Assembly: GCF_030345335.1 (NCBI RefSeq)
Contig: NZ_JAPVRC010000002.1
Span: forward strand, 310,001 to 374,000
From: Halobacillus campisalis
GTDB lineage: Bacteria; Bacillota; Bacilli; Bacillales; Halobacillaceae
Reading direction: 5' to 3'
Length of the DNA stretch: 64,000 bases
Made by a program: the position numbers and the translations under genes. Below the pieces are notes generated by a model that worked only from the letters and a program-made list of their open reading frames with translations, ran no database searches and was not told the origin of the DNA. Shown here one piece after another: positions 36,068-44,477 of this stretch (positions are counted from its first letter, which is position 1; each line of letters opens with the position of its first letter).

Positions 36068-37198
36068 TTAACGATTTAGTTCAATTTTGGCTTGTTGGCT
36101 TTGAAAGTCTACTTCTTCATAATAAGTATTTTTAACTAATAAATTCGGACCGAGACATTTAGCTGCAGGACAATGACAGTTTAAAGACTGGGCGGTCTTG
36201 GATTTCATCCATTTGTTAAAAGCGTCTGGTAAGGAAGTGTTCTTAATGTTTCCAAGACCCGGTTCATCACCAAAGTCTGTTACAATCACCTCCCCGGAAA
36301 ATATATTGACGTTCAGTCTAGAACGCCCATCCGGGTCATTTCTTACGGTAACATTCGGCGATTGATCAAGGCGTTTCAACATATCCAAATCATTCTGGTC
36401 CGAATTGCAAGGATAAAACGGCAGCGTTCCGAACAGCATCCACATATTTGGATCACGATGATTTAATAATCTGCTAATCCCTTCACGCATTTCTTCTAAG
36501 GTCAAAGTTTCCAAATTACTAGCGAAATCAACAGGGTACATAGGGTGAATCTCATGGCGGGCGCATCCCATTTCCAAAACGTGATCATGGATTTTTTCTA
36601 AGTGAGGAAACGTACGTTTGTTTAGCATAGTTTCGGCAGACACCATGACGCCTTCTTTAGATAAAGCCTGACTGTTTTCTACAAGACGATCGAAAAACTT
36701 AGCGCGGTTTTCAAAATTAGGCTTTCGATCCATCAAAGCAAAACCGGTTTCAGCAAATTCGTCGACTGTTCCCCAGTTGTGAGAAATATGAAGTACATCC
36801 AAGTAGGGAATGATCGGTTCATAGCGCGAATACGGCAGCGTCAGGTTCGAATTGATCTGAGTTCTGACCCCGCGGTTGTGAGCATATTTAAGCAGTGGAA
36901 CGACATACTGTTCGACAGATTTTTTGGAAAGCATCGGCTCTCCTCCTGTGATGCTGATCGTGCGTAAATGTTCAATTTCATCTAATCTTTTTAATATTAA
37001 ATCTATCGGCAAGGCATCAGGGTCTTTGTTTTGAAGTGTATAGCCGACGGCACAGTGTGCACAGCGCATATTGCATAAGTATGTCGTTGTGAATTCCACG
37101 TTTGACAGTGTCATCTCTCCAAATTCTTCTACATCCATGTAAGCTTCCCAGGGGTCATAGGAAGGGGTTAACGGTTTGAATTTTTCTGTGGTACCCAT
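36068..37198 (-). CDS. yfkAB: Radical-SAM protein, YfkAB type
   Basis: This 376-residue radical-SAM enzyme binds a [4Fe-4S] cluster through CNMRCAHC (C-x3-C-x2-C, about residue 42) and SAM through SITGGEP. A second C-terminal cysteine group CHCPAAKC fits the C-x-C-x4-C motif that names the YfkAB family, suggesting another Fe-S cluster. B. subtilis yfkA and yfkB correspond to one continuous protein of this kind. Its reaction is not known. The start ATG 37198 has GAAAGGAAG upstream. It is a single gene with its own terminator. Confidence 0.88.
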   Translation of the reverse strand: MGTTEKFKPLTPSYDPWEAYMDVEEFGEMTLSNVEFTTTYLCNMRCAHCAVGYTLQNKDPDALPIDLILKRLDEIEHLRTISITGGEPMLSKKSVEQYVVPLLKYAHNRGVRTQINSNLTLPYSRYEPIIPYLDVLHISHNWGTVDEFAETGFALMDRKPNFENRAKFFDRLVENSQALSKEGVMVSAETMLNKRTFPHLEKIHDHVLEMGCARHEIHPMYPVDFASNLETLTLEEMREGISRLLNHRDPNMWMLFGTLPFYPCNSDQNDLDMLKRLDQSPNVTVRNDPDGRSRLNVNIFSGEVIVTDFGDEPGLGNIKNTSLPDAFNKWMKSKTAQSLNCHCPAAKCLGPNLLVKNTYYEEVDFQSQQAKIELNR

Positions 37199-37330
37199 GG
37201 TGAAAAACTTCCTTTCTTACTTGTAACATTCTATTAATATTGTATCATGCGCCTTCGCACAATCATAAAAAACATTTATCTTGAAATCGAGATAAAATAG
37301 TTATAAGATAATCATATAGGATAAGCTATG

Positions 37331-37692
37331 GTAGTTGGTGGTTTTTCATAACATTGTTATTAAATAATATAGCAGGATAGTGGAAGATTTGAAATCGAGA
37401 TTACTGGGTTCGTTGCCGTATAAAGAGTCAGGGGTGGCTGGGAAGCTACTCGCTTTCCTGTGGGGGAACTGGCGAGCTTCCTCGGGCTTGCAGCCCTGTG
37501 GGATCTCGCCCAACTCCTTCTCCCACGGGAGTCTCGCAGCTTCCCAACCACCCCATTCGTAGAAGTGTAGAAACGCCCCCCATAAGGAGCGTCTTACGTC
37601 ATTCCTGCAGCGTCCGCCCCCCGGAGCCCCTAAATTCTCATTATGGCTCGAAACTGAGTCTTCCACTAAAGAGAGCTTATGTGAAAGAATAA
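37331..37692. repeat. Interspersed element, copy 4
   Basis: This roughly 360-bp unit lies between the yfkAB and dioxygenase genes. It has a left end GTTGGTGGTTTTTCATAA, then GGCA-like GCAGGATAGTGGAAGATTTG, a GGGGTGGCTGGG-class hairpin, and a right end GAAACTGAGTCTTCCACTAA followed by GAGCTTATGTGAA. The two ends are related as inverted repeats. Confidence 0.75.
37431..37554 (+). repeat. Large hairpin repeat, class GGGGTGGCTGGG (copy F)
   Basis: This 124-nt hairpin has outer arms GGGGTGGCTGGGAAGCT and AGCTTCCCAACCACCCC. It is closest to copy E and has the common inner core. Confidence 0.85.
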
Positions 37693-37755
37693 ACTTAAGA
37701 TTTAACAGAACTAATAGAAAAATGAACGAAGAATATAAAGATGGAGGAGTTACTC

Positions 37756-38733
37756 ATGAACGAACTAAAAGGACTGCATCATGTCACAGCTATTACGAGC
37801 AGTGCAGAGAAAAATTATGAATTCTTCACCTATGTTCTAGGAATGCGATTAGTTAAGAAAACGGTCAACCAGGATGATATTCAGACGTACCACCTTTTCT
37901 TTGCGGATGATAAGGGAAGCGCCGGAACGGATATGACATTCTTCGATTTTCCAGGCATTCCAAAAGGATCCCATGGGACAAATGAAATTTCCAAAACTTC
38001 CTTTCGAGTTCCCAGTGATGCTGCATTGGAGTATTGGGTAGAACGCTTTGATCGCATGGATATAAAACATAAAGGTATCGAGGAACGCTTCGGCAAAAAG
38101 GTGCTGCCATTTACTGATTTTGATGATCAATCCTATGAATTGATATCTGATGAAAAGAATGAAGGTGTTCCAGCAGGTATACCATGGCAGAAAGGACCTA
38201 TACCGCTGGAATTTGCTATAACTGGTTTAGGACCACTCTACGTCCGTATTGAAAACTTCGATTATTTCAAAAAGATGCTTGAGAAAGTGTTGTTATTTAA
38301 AGAAATTGATGAAGAAGGCGCTTTTCATTTATTTGAAACAGGAGAAGGTGGGAGCGGTGCGCAAATTGTTGTAGAATATAATCCTATTCTTCCACAGGCT
38401 CGTCAAGGTTTCGGCACGGTTCATCATGCAGCTTTCCGCGTAGATGACCGTGAAGCCTTAGAAGAGTGGATCGAGCGCATGCCTACCTTCGGATTCAGAA
38501 CGTCTGGTCATGTCAACCGCCACTATTTTGAATCTTTATATGTGAAAGTTGCGCCGCAGATCTTATTCGAATTCGCCACTGACGGTCCGGGATTCATGGG
38601 AGATGAACCCTATGAAACATTAGGCGAAAGGTTATCGCTTCCTCCATTGTTAGAGCCAAAAAGAAAACAAATTGAAGAAAAAGTACGACCGATCGATACA
38701 GTAAGGAGTACAAAGGAATTCATCAAAGAATAA
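37756..38733 (+). CDS. Ring-cleaving dioxygenase / glyoxalase family, MhqO-like
   Basis: This 325-residue protein has two vicinal-oxygen-chelate halves: LKGLHHVTAITSSAEKNYEFFTYVLGMRLVKKTVNQDD (first metal His) and GTVHHAAFRVDDREALEEW (second half His pair), with YFESLYVKVAPQILFEFATDGPGF supplying the Glu ligand. It matches the MhqA/MhqE/MhqO group, which in B. subtilis gives resistance to quinones and diamide under MhqR. ATG 37756 follows GGAGGAG; a start 15 bases earlier would overlap that site. No MhqR gene or operator was recognised nearby. Confidence 0.85.
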   Translation: MNELKGLHHVTAITSSAEKNYEFFTYVLGMRLVKKTVNQDDIQTYHLFFADDKGSAGTDMTFFDFPGIPKGSHGTNEISKTSFRVPSDAALEYWVERFDRMDIKHKGIEERFGKKVLPFTDFDDQSYELISDEKNEGVPAGIPWQKGPIPLEFAITGLGPLYVRIENFDYFKKMLEKVLLFKEIDEEGAFHLFETGEGGSGAQIVVEYNPILPQARQGFGTVHHAAFRVDDREALEEWIERMPTFGFRTSGHVNRHYFESLYVKVAPQILFEFATDGPGFMGDEPYETLGERLSLPPLLEPKRKQIEEKVRPIDTVRSTKEFIKE

Positions 38734-38735
38734 AA

Positions 38736-38785
38736 GAAGTAAGAAGCCGCCGTATTGGTTCCAACGGCGGCTTCTTACTTCTTTT
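38736..38785. terminator. Bidirectional terminator
   Basis: GAAGTAAGAAGCCGCCGT pairs with ACGGCGGCTTCTTACTTC (18 bp), followed by TTTT, between convergent genes. Confidence 0.9.
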
Positions 38786-38793
38786 CTCAATGA

Positions 38794-39600
38794 TTATTCA
38801 AAATAATTTATAATTCCATCAACAATGGCGCTTGATACCTGAGACTGGTAACTATCTGTTTGAACAAGGACCGTTTCTTCCGGATTGGATAAAAAACCGA
38901 GTTCCAGGAGAGCTGCCGGAGAGTTGTTTTCTCTCATTACATGAAAGTCCCCATAGTACTCCCCATTATTCTGAGGGTCTGTTTGCTCAGATAACTCACT
39001 TTGCAGTTCTTGAGCGAAGGGCAGATCTTTAGAATCATTGTAGTAATAACTGCTTATTCCATTAGCGCTTGAAGTAATGCTTGAATTGTAATGAATACTA
39101 ATAAAAGCATCTGCATTGGTTGAATGACTATGTTCAACTCTTTCTTCTAATGACAGATATTGGTCCCCCGACCTTGTCATCGTTACGACAGCGCCTGCTT
39201 CCCTAAGCTTTTCATATGTATGCTTTGCTGTCCTTAAATTAAGGTCTTTTTCATATGTTCCGTCAACACTGATTGCTCCCGGATCATAACCTCCATGGCC
39301 AGGGTCAAGGGTGATGTTAATACCATCCAGGGGGGAAGAACCTGAAGAATTCAAAAAATCTGAGGAAACCCATGAGGTGACTCCGTTGTAAATAATTTTG
39401 GACCAGCCATTCTCTTGCTCCTGCACATTAATTGTAGAGCCGTCAGAGAGTGAACCGATAATAGTAGATTGGATGTCAGGAGCGCTCCTTACGTTCAAAC
39501 CACCTGCTGCATCCACACTATATTCATTTGATTCATGCGCTTGAACTGGGGAAGGAAGGGACCATAAAACAATTAGAATTCCTAATAGTCCTAAAGCCAT
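38794..39600 (-). CDS. N-acetylmuramoyl-L-alanine amidase with SH3 domain
   Basis: The frame from ATG 39600 gives 268 residues: a hydrophobic export segment (MALGLLGILIVLWSLPSPVQA), a bacterial SH3 domain (GGLNVRSAPDIQSTIIGSL...GVTSWVSSDFL) and an amidase_3 zinc domain (ITLDPGHGGYDPGA, the EKDLN Glu, FISIHYNSS, ALLELGFLSNPEE). It cleaves stem peptides from peptidoglycan. No ribosome binding site precedes ATG 39600. A strong AGAGGCGG lies upstream of in-frame ATT codons near 39643-39648, which would add INAINLQVNKKCFYSI, a normal positively charged signal start. The N-terminus is therefore uncertain. Confidence 0.85.
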   Translation of the reverse strand: MALGLLGILIVLWSLPSPVQAHESNEYSVDAAGGLNVRSAPDIQSTIIGSLSDGSTINVQEQENGWSKIIYNGVTSWVSSDFLNSSGSSPLDGINITLDPGHGGYDPGAISVDGTYEKDLNLRTAKHTYEKLREAGAVVTMTRSGDQYLSLEERVEHSHSTNADAFISIHYNSSITSSANGISSYYYNDSKDLPFAQELQSELSEQTDPQNNGEYYGDFHVMRENNSPAALLELGFLSNPEETVLVQTDSYQSQVSSAIVDGIINYFE

Positions 39601-39904
39601 AATTGAGTAAAAACACTTCTTATTTACTTGTAGATTGATTGCATTAATAATTTAGTCCGCCTCTCTTACGATATTCATAGATATCTAATTGGTTGTTTAA
39701 GTGATAGGATTCTATCATAGCAATACCATAAATAATTTCAATATTCTAAATAACAAACAAGTCAATAGACTTCTGTAAGTGGATATATGTGGGATTTAAC
39801 GTGTATATCGTAATAAAATGGTGACTATTTTCTGTGAGATAATAGACACAAAATTCATTCTGAAGTAATAGCTATGAGGTTTTTGACGAATCCTGAATAA
39901 AATG
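39601..39904. other. Intergenic region, A+T-rich
   Basis: Apart from the AGAGGCGG site and possible rare start of the amidase gene near 39643-39665 nothing coding is seen; it separates the amidase and exchanger promoters. Confidence 0.45.
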
Positions 39905-39935
39905 CTTGACTCGTTCTATAGAAATAAAATATAGT
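39905..39935 (+). promoter_or_regulatory. Promoter before the manganese riboswitch
   Basis: TTGACT (39905-39910) and TATAGT (39930-39935) are separated by 19 bases, somewhat long, and the riboswitch begins about 10 bases later. Confidence 0.5.
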
Positions 39936-39944
39936 AGAATTAAC

Positions 39945-40069
39945 AAGAGGAGTAGCGACCGCTTTAGCGGCTTTCGGATCGTCATTTCGGCAGTAAGTTG
40001 CCTGGTCCGAAGGGCTATTAACGTTAGTACGCGAGATCTTGGTACAATTTCTGTACCAGGATTTTTTTT
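39945..40069 (+). promoter_or_regulatory. yybP-ykoY (Mn2+) riboswitch
   Basis: The diagnostic pieces are GAGGAGTAGCGACCGC at the 5' side, paired arms CGGATCG / GGTCCG, and ACGCGAGATCTTGG at the 3' side, matching the yybP-ykoY consensus ends. A terminator CTTGGTACA / TGTACCAGG with eight T residues (40038-40069) follows. Mn2+ binding in this class raises expression of metal exporters, fitting the exchanger gene next to it. Confidence 0.88.
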
Positions 40070-40093
40070 GTTCTGGTCGAGAGGAGAAAACCT

Positions 40094-41059
40094 ATGGTTT
40101 ATATAATTTTTTTAGTCGCAGCTATCGTTGTCGTTGGAGCTGCGATCAAGCTTAATGAGTTTGGAGATGTCATTAGTAGAAAGTCCGCCTTAAGCGGTGC
40201 TGCTGTTGGTACGTTTTTAATTGCAGGAGCCACCTCACTGCCAGAGCTGACAACCAGTTTGACGGCTGTCTACATTGATAACCCTGATATTGCGGTGGGG
40301 AACATGATCGGCAGTAATGTATTTAATCTATTAATCTTAGCTATCGTCGATATCATTTACCGCCGTCGACGCCTTTTTCAGCGGGTAGGCTACCAAGAAC
40401 ATAAGCCTGCCGCCATTATGGGACTGGTTTTTATGATCATCATCATTGGTGCATTAGCCCTCCCACAATCGATTGAATGGTTCGGAGTAGGAATCGAAAT
40501 GTTCGTCCTTGCCTTACTATATATCATTATGATCAAGTTTTTCTCTAATAAAGGAGAAGAAGAGACGACGGATGAAGACCTTCCTGTAAAAAACTATAAA
40601 TTGAAAACGGCAGTTACCGGATTTATCGTTATGGCTTTAGTTGTGTTTGGAGCAGGAAGCGCGCTTTCTATTTCAGGCGATCAACTAGCGCAAGTATCGG
40701 GATTGGATTCAAGCTTCGTCGGAAGTTTCTTGATTGCTGCTTCTACCTCACTGCCAGAGCTTGTAACCGTACTGGCCGCCTTTAAGGTAGCCAATTATGG
40801 TATGGCGATAGGATCCATACTTGGAAGTAATATATTTAACATGCAGCTGTTAGTTTTGACTGATATTCTTTATCGAGACCAAGCCATCTTATCAGCGGCA
40901 GGGAACTCACACATTTTCATTGGGTTATTGGGTGTATTCATGACCCTGGTGACGATATATTTGCTTTGGCGTCCGGCCATAAGTAATCAGTGGCGCTATA
41001 TAGCGCCGTCTATGATTGTCAGTCTTGTCTATGTGGTGTTTTCGTATATAATATTTTGA
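40094..41059 (+). CDS. Cation exchanger of the CaCA family
   Basis: This 321-residue membrane protein is built of two inverted repeats, each with an alpha motif: GTFLIAGATSLPELTTSL (about residue 37) with GNMIGSNVFNLLIL, and GSFLIAASTSLPELVTVL (about 212) with GSILGSNIFNMQLL. About ten spans are predicted, with an acidic linker (EEETTDEDLP) between halves. Such proteins export Ca2+ or other divalent cations in exchange for Na+ or H+. Control by a manganese riboswitch suggests Mn2+ export as a function. GAGAGGAG lies seven bases before the ATG, and a terminator closes the unit. Confidence 0.92.
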   Translation: MVYIIFLVAAIVVVGAAIKLNEFGDVISRKSALSGAAVGTFLIAGATSLPELTTSLTAVYIDNPDIAVGNMIGSNVFNLLILAIVDIIYRRRRLFQRVGYQEHKPAAIMGLVFMIIIIGALALPQSIEWFGVGIEMFVLALLYIIMIKFFSNKGEEETTDEDLPVKNYKLKTAVTGFIVMALVVFGAGSALSISGDQLAQVSGLDSSFVGSFLIAASTSLPELVTVLAAFKVANYGMAIGSILGSNIFNMQLLVLTDILYRDQAILSAAGNSHIFIGLLGVFMTLVTIYLLWRPAISNQWRYIAPSMIVSLVYVVFSYIIF

Positions 41060-41063
41060 TACC

Positions 41064-41098
41064 AAAAAGGTACCAGAGATTTCCTCTGGTACCTTTTT
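41064..41098 (+). terminator. Rho-independent terminator
   Basis: AAAAAGGTACCAGAG pairs with CTCTGGTACCTTTTT right after the exchanger stop codon. Confidence 0.88.
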
Positions 41099-41105
41099 GT
41101 TTGTG

Positions 41106-41149
41106 TTGAATATTTATTGGGTAAAGAGATATAATTAGAACAAATGTTC
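41106..41149 (+). promoter_or_regulatory. Promoter with a LexA-type (SOS) operator
   Basis: TTGAAT (41106-41111), 18-base spacer, TATAAT (41130-41135), then GAACAAATGTTC at 41138-41149, a full match to the Bacillus SOS box GAAC-N4-GTTC placed across the start of transcription. Confidence 0.65.
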
Positions 41150-41169
41150 GTGTTAAGGAGGTGATAGGA

Positions 41170-41403
41170 ATGAATGGGGTGATCGCTCGTGCTCTTCAGA
41201 CCAGTGAGAAACTCGAAATCATTTATTGTGCCAGTGATGGTACTATATCTCAACGGATGATCAAAGTGGTGGAGGAAAGGGAAAACCACTTGCTTGCCTT
41301 CTGCTATTCAAGAGGACAAGTGAGGACGTTTCAAAAGGATTCAATTCTTTCAATATTTCCAGTCCTATTCAATAAAAGAGGCGTGAGTCATGAGGTTTCC
41401 TGA
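41170..41403 (+). CDS. Small WYL-like protein
   Basis: This 77-residue protein (ALQTSEKLEIIYCASDGTISQRMIKVV..LLAFCYSRGQVRTFQKDSILSIFPV) has the pattern of a stand-alone WYL domain: a strand with bulky aromatic residues, a Cys-Tyr-x-Arg-Gly turn, and a final strand with R-x-F-x-x-D-x-I. WYL domains bind nucleic acids or nucleotides and often control DNA-damage and defence genes. The start ATG 41170 follows the near-perfect AAGGAGGTGAT. A LexA-type box in its promoter would place it in the SOS response. The next, decayed gene begins at its stop codon. Confidence 0.65.
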   Translation: MNGVIARALQTSEKLEIIYCASDGTISQRMIKVVEERENHLLAFCYSRGQVRTFQKDSILSIFPVLFNKRGVSHEVS

Positions 41404-41877
41404 ATGACTAAAAAGTTAGTTGCAATGATACACTCTTTACAAGCATATTATGCAACCAAACAAAATTATCGTGTCATAATCGGGGAACAATTAGCCGTTG
41501 AGAAATCTTTATCTTCATTCGCCCAGGGTATCTTTTTATCAAAGGGGTACCCCCATTCCCATAGAAAATGGATCATCAGCAAAGCGAAAAAGCTGGGACA
41601 CGAAATTGTAGAGATGGATGAGGAAGGGTTGATCTTTCATAATTCAATTGATTATTTAAAGACGCGAATGAAAGAAGACGTTTTAAAGATGGTTTCACAG
41701 GAGTTCTGTTGGGGTGATTATCAAAGAGTTTTGATACGCGGAGCTTATCCTCGAATAAACTCCAAATGCACGAGCACAGAAAGTTTACGATTTGACTTAT
41801 TGAAACCTAAATTCCGCATCCTTTACGAAGATGAAACAAAGCGTTTCCGAAAAAATATGGAGAATTTATACTTATAA
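41404..41877 (+). pseudogene. Surface carbohydrate biosynthesis protein, N-terminal remnant
   Basis: This 157-codon frame resembles the first half of bacterial surface-carbohydrate biosynthesis proteins: FAQGIFLSKGYP near residue 40, HEIVEMDEEGLIF near 74, FCWGDYQ near 113 and LRFDLLKPKFRILYEDE near 134, where intact relatives have GNPRFDLL and continue for some 200 residues. Here it stops at 41877 and the sequence beyond contains only broken frames. It is directly after the WYL-like gene. The peptide may still be made, but it is truncated. Confidence 0.65.
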
Positions 41878-42082
41878 ATACTCGCTATAACTTGGACTGA
41901 ACCGGTTTGAAAGATATGAAAAGCAAACATATCAAATATAGATTTCCATATTTCCGTGAAGAAGAGATCAAACGTTTTTTTATAAGGTAAATGAAGTCGA
42001 AGGTAATAAAAATAGAGTATCCATCCGTAAATTATCCGATCGGCTTTTTGTTATAGAGTCTGTTAAATAATGAGGTGGAAGT

Positions 42083-42780
42083 ATGAGTGCAGAAGTGCAC
42101 TTATCAATGAAATCCCTGCCTCTTGTATCACAAGCTGTGTACGGGGAATTTGAAGTGTATTGGTATAAACAGAGGGGGGACGTGAGGAAGAGCTTAAGAT
42201 TATCGGCCACCCCCAGTTTGATGAGATTCGCAAGGGAAATAAACTGTCCCTCAAACAGTTTATTAAGAAAACAAACATCGATAAAACGAAGAAGTCTGTC
42301 TTACTTGTCGGTCATCATGAAGAAACCGCAGCAACTCGGACCATTATCCATGAGTTGTCTAAAAAAGGGGATGTAAATCTCATAATAAAACCCCGTGGCA
42401 TTCCGAAGGAGACAAAAATCCTTAAAAAACGATATCCTAATTTATACGTTCCGCCTCACGATCTTTATTTATATGATCTGCTGCGCCATGTTGATGCGGT
42501 GGTGAGCTATCCTTCGACAGTTGTGTTGGAGGCTCTTTTGGCTGGGGAAACTGTATTTATTTGGGGAATAAAAACGGAGAGTACTACAGAATATTTCGGT
42601 GCGATGGATCATTTCCTTGATCACAATCCACTTGCATTAACGAACAAGGTGCGCAGCTATTTGAAATCCACTCACTCAGCTCAAAGTGATCAATCGGAAC
42701 TCTTACAAGCGTATTATCCTGAGCTGGGTCAGTCATCCACTGGAAGACTGATCCAGCTGATTAATACGTTGACTACTTGA
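42083..42780 (+). pseudogene. Glycosyltransferase-like gene with a frameshift
   Basis: An ATG frame at 42083 (after AGGTGGAAG) reads VSQAVYGEFEVYWYKQRGD, and the sense then moves to another frame near 42180: EEELKIIGHPQFDEIRKGN, VLLVGHHEE, VNLIIKPRGIPKE, YVPPHDLYLYDLLRHVDAVVSYPSTVVLEALLAGE, ending at 42780. The last parts resemble the nucleotide-sugar binding half of GT-B glycosyltransferases or LpxB-like proteins. One frameshift and a missing N-terminal half make it a pseudogene. It belongs to the same decayed polysaccharide set as its neighbours. Confidence 0.7.
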
Positions 42781-42895
42781 AAATCACAAACCTCTCAAGA
42801 ACTAAATCTGATTTCGCTCTTTGTAAATCCTATGAATATTTTATCTTGAATTGAAATAGGATGGCTCTGAAGGGATTGAAGAGGGGGAGTTCGAT

Positions 42896-43840
42896 TTGAG
42901 AGTTCTCGTCACAGGCGGTGCAGGATTTATAGGAAGATGGGTGGTTCGAAAGCTTCTGGATGATGGGCATCAAGTATGGGTGCTGGATGATTTATCTAAC
43001 GGACGGATCGAAAACATTACTGATATGCTGAGTGAGAAAAACTTCAAGAAATTTATTCAAGGGGACATCAAAGATGTTTCTTTGCTGACTGATTTATTCT
43101 TAAAGGATTTTGATATTTGCTATCATTTGGCTGCAAGCATCAACGTGCAAGATAGTATTGATGACCCGAAAACTACCTTCGAGAACGATACCGTAGGGAC
43201 GTTTAATATATTGGAAGAGTGCAAAAAACATAAAGTGAAGATCGTGTTTATGAGTACTTGTATGGTGTATGACCGTGCTTTGACGCCTGCAGGAATTAAC
43301 GAAAAGGATGCTATTAAACCGTCTTCACCTTATGCAGGGGCAAAAATCGCAGCGGAAAATATGGTGCTTTCTTATTATTTTGCCTATGGTCTGCCGGCGT
43401 TAGTTGTCCGCCCCTTCAACACCTATGGTCCTTTTCAAAAAACTGGAGGCGAAGGCGGCGTGGTCGCCATTTTCTTAAAAAATAAGCTGAAAGGGAAATC
43501 GATTCAGATATATGGAGATGGCACACAGACGAGGGATTTGCTCTATGTCGAGGATTGTGCCCGTTTTGTTGTGGAAGCGGGATATTCAAATAAGGTGAAC
43601 GGTGAAATTCTGAATGCGGGATTAGGGAGAGATATCAGTATCAACGATTTAGCAGAACTAATCATCTCCGATCCTTTAAAAATACAGCACGTCAAACACA
43701 TTCACCCTCAAAGTGAAATTCACAAATTGCTTTGTGATTACAGTAAAGCAGAGAAACTATTAGGCTGGAAACCTAAGTTCAGCTTAGAGAACGGACTGAA
43801 GCGTACAGAAGAGTGGATCGGGTCCACGAACCTTATTTAA
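42896..43840 (+). CDS. NAD-dependent sugar epimerase/dehydratase
   Basis: This 314-residue extended SDR has the NAD-binding VLVTGGAGFIGRWVVRKLL at the N-terminus, DLSNG, the YHLAASINV motif, STCMVYD, the catalytic YAGAK (Tyr-x3-Lys) with AENMVLSYYFAYGLPALVVRPFNTYGP, and GDGTQTRDLLYVED. It acts on a nucleotide-linked sugar such as UDP-GlcNAc or UDP-galactose derivatives. The start is a TTG after GAGGGGGAG. It is the only full-length gene of this part of the polysaccharide locus and is followed at once by a ruined aminotransferase gene, so its pathway may no longer work. Confidence 0.85.
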   Translation: MRVLVTGGAGFIGRWVVRKLLDDGHQVWVLDDLSNGRIENITDMLSEKNFKKFIQGDIKDVSLLTDLFLKDFDICYHLAASINVQDSIDDPKTTFENDTVGTFNILEECKKHKVKIVFMSTCMVYDRALTPAGINEKDAIKPSSPYAGAKIAAENMVLSYYFAYGLPALVVRPFNTYGPFQKTGGEGGVVAIFLKNKLKGKSIQIYGDGTQTRDLLYVEDCARFVVEAGYSNKVNGEILNAGLGRDISINDLAELIISDPLKIQHVKHIHPQSEIHKLLCDYSKAEKLLGWKPKFSLENGLKRTEEWIGSTNLI

Positions 43841-43857
43841 TAAGGAGTCAATCTCAT

Positions 43858-44245
43858 ATTGAAAAGTTAGCGATTCATGGAGGCAAGCCTGTGCGCAGTC
43901 ATTATCTTCCTTATGGGAGGCAGTGGATAGATGACGAAGACGTAAAAGCGGTAACAGATGTATTGAAGAGCGACTTTTTAACGACAGGTCCTATGATTTC
44001 AGCCTTTGAAAAAGAACTCGCTGCTTATACAGGAGCGCAGTATGCCGTCGCTTTTTCGAACGGTACAGCCGCGCTTCATGCGGCATGTTTCGCTGCAGGA
44101 ATTGCGGAAGGTGATGAAGTCATCACTACTTCCATGACTTTTGCAGCGAGTGCCAATTGCGTCCTCTAGGTTGGTGGTCAGCCAGTTTTTGCCTACATTG
44201 ATCCTGCCACCTACAACATCTCCCCCGGATCCATAGAAAAAAATA
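43858..44245 (+). pseudogene. DegT/DnrJ/EryC1-type sugar aminotransferase remnant
   Basis: The translation LAIHGGKPVRSHYLPYGRQWIDDEDVKAV, FLTTGPMISAFEKELAAYTG, AVAFSNGTAALHAACFAAGI and EGDEVITTSMTFAASANCVL is the N-terminal third of a PLP aminotransferase of the PseC/ArnB type. A TAG at 44167 interrupts it where relatives have a Tyr, and VGGQPVFAYIDPATYNISPGSIEKN continues in frame to about 44245, where homology stops abruptly. The PLP lysine region is absent. The expected start is an ATT after AAGGAG, perhaps a mutated ATG. It is certainly non-functional. Confidence 0.85.
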
Positions 44246-44477
44246 TAATGAACGTTCGATCTTCACGTTCTAAAATATCCACACTAATAGGCGATACTTC
44301 ACAAGTTACATCTGCTGTGTTCAAATCATCACATTCAAGACCATCAGGCAGCGCCTCATCAACTAAAGTCAATTCAAAAGATGCTTCGTTTACGATCCAG
44401 TCGTAGACTTTATCTACATTTACACATAATAATTCCTGGCGATCTGACTTCATCATTAACCCCTCCAAATTCATCAT
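44211..44477 (-). CDS. Hypothetical protein, probably 3'-truncated
   Basis: This 88-codon frame begins MMNLEGLMMKSDRQELLCVNVDKVYDWIVNEASFEL and is followed by an acidic region with two further Cys. I do not recognise the family; the Cys-Val-x-Val-x-Lys-Val-Tyr-Asp-Trp pattern occurs in uncharacterised spore-associated proteins of bacilli, from memory. GAGGGG precedes the start. The last ten codons are read antisense through the aminotransferase remnant, so the original 3' end has been lost at a deletion junction near 44245. Confidence 0.5.
   Translation of the reverse strand: MMNLEGLMMKSDRQELLCVNVDKVYDWIVNEASFELTLVDEALPDGLECDDLNTADVTCEVSPISVDILEREDRTFIIFFSMDPGEML

Noticed and set aside
39906-40106. 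66-codon frame before the exchanger gene
   Set aside because: It covers the manganese riboswitch and terminator and has no ribosome binding site.
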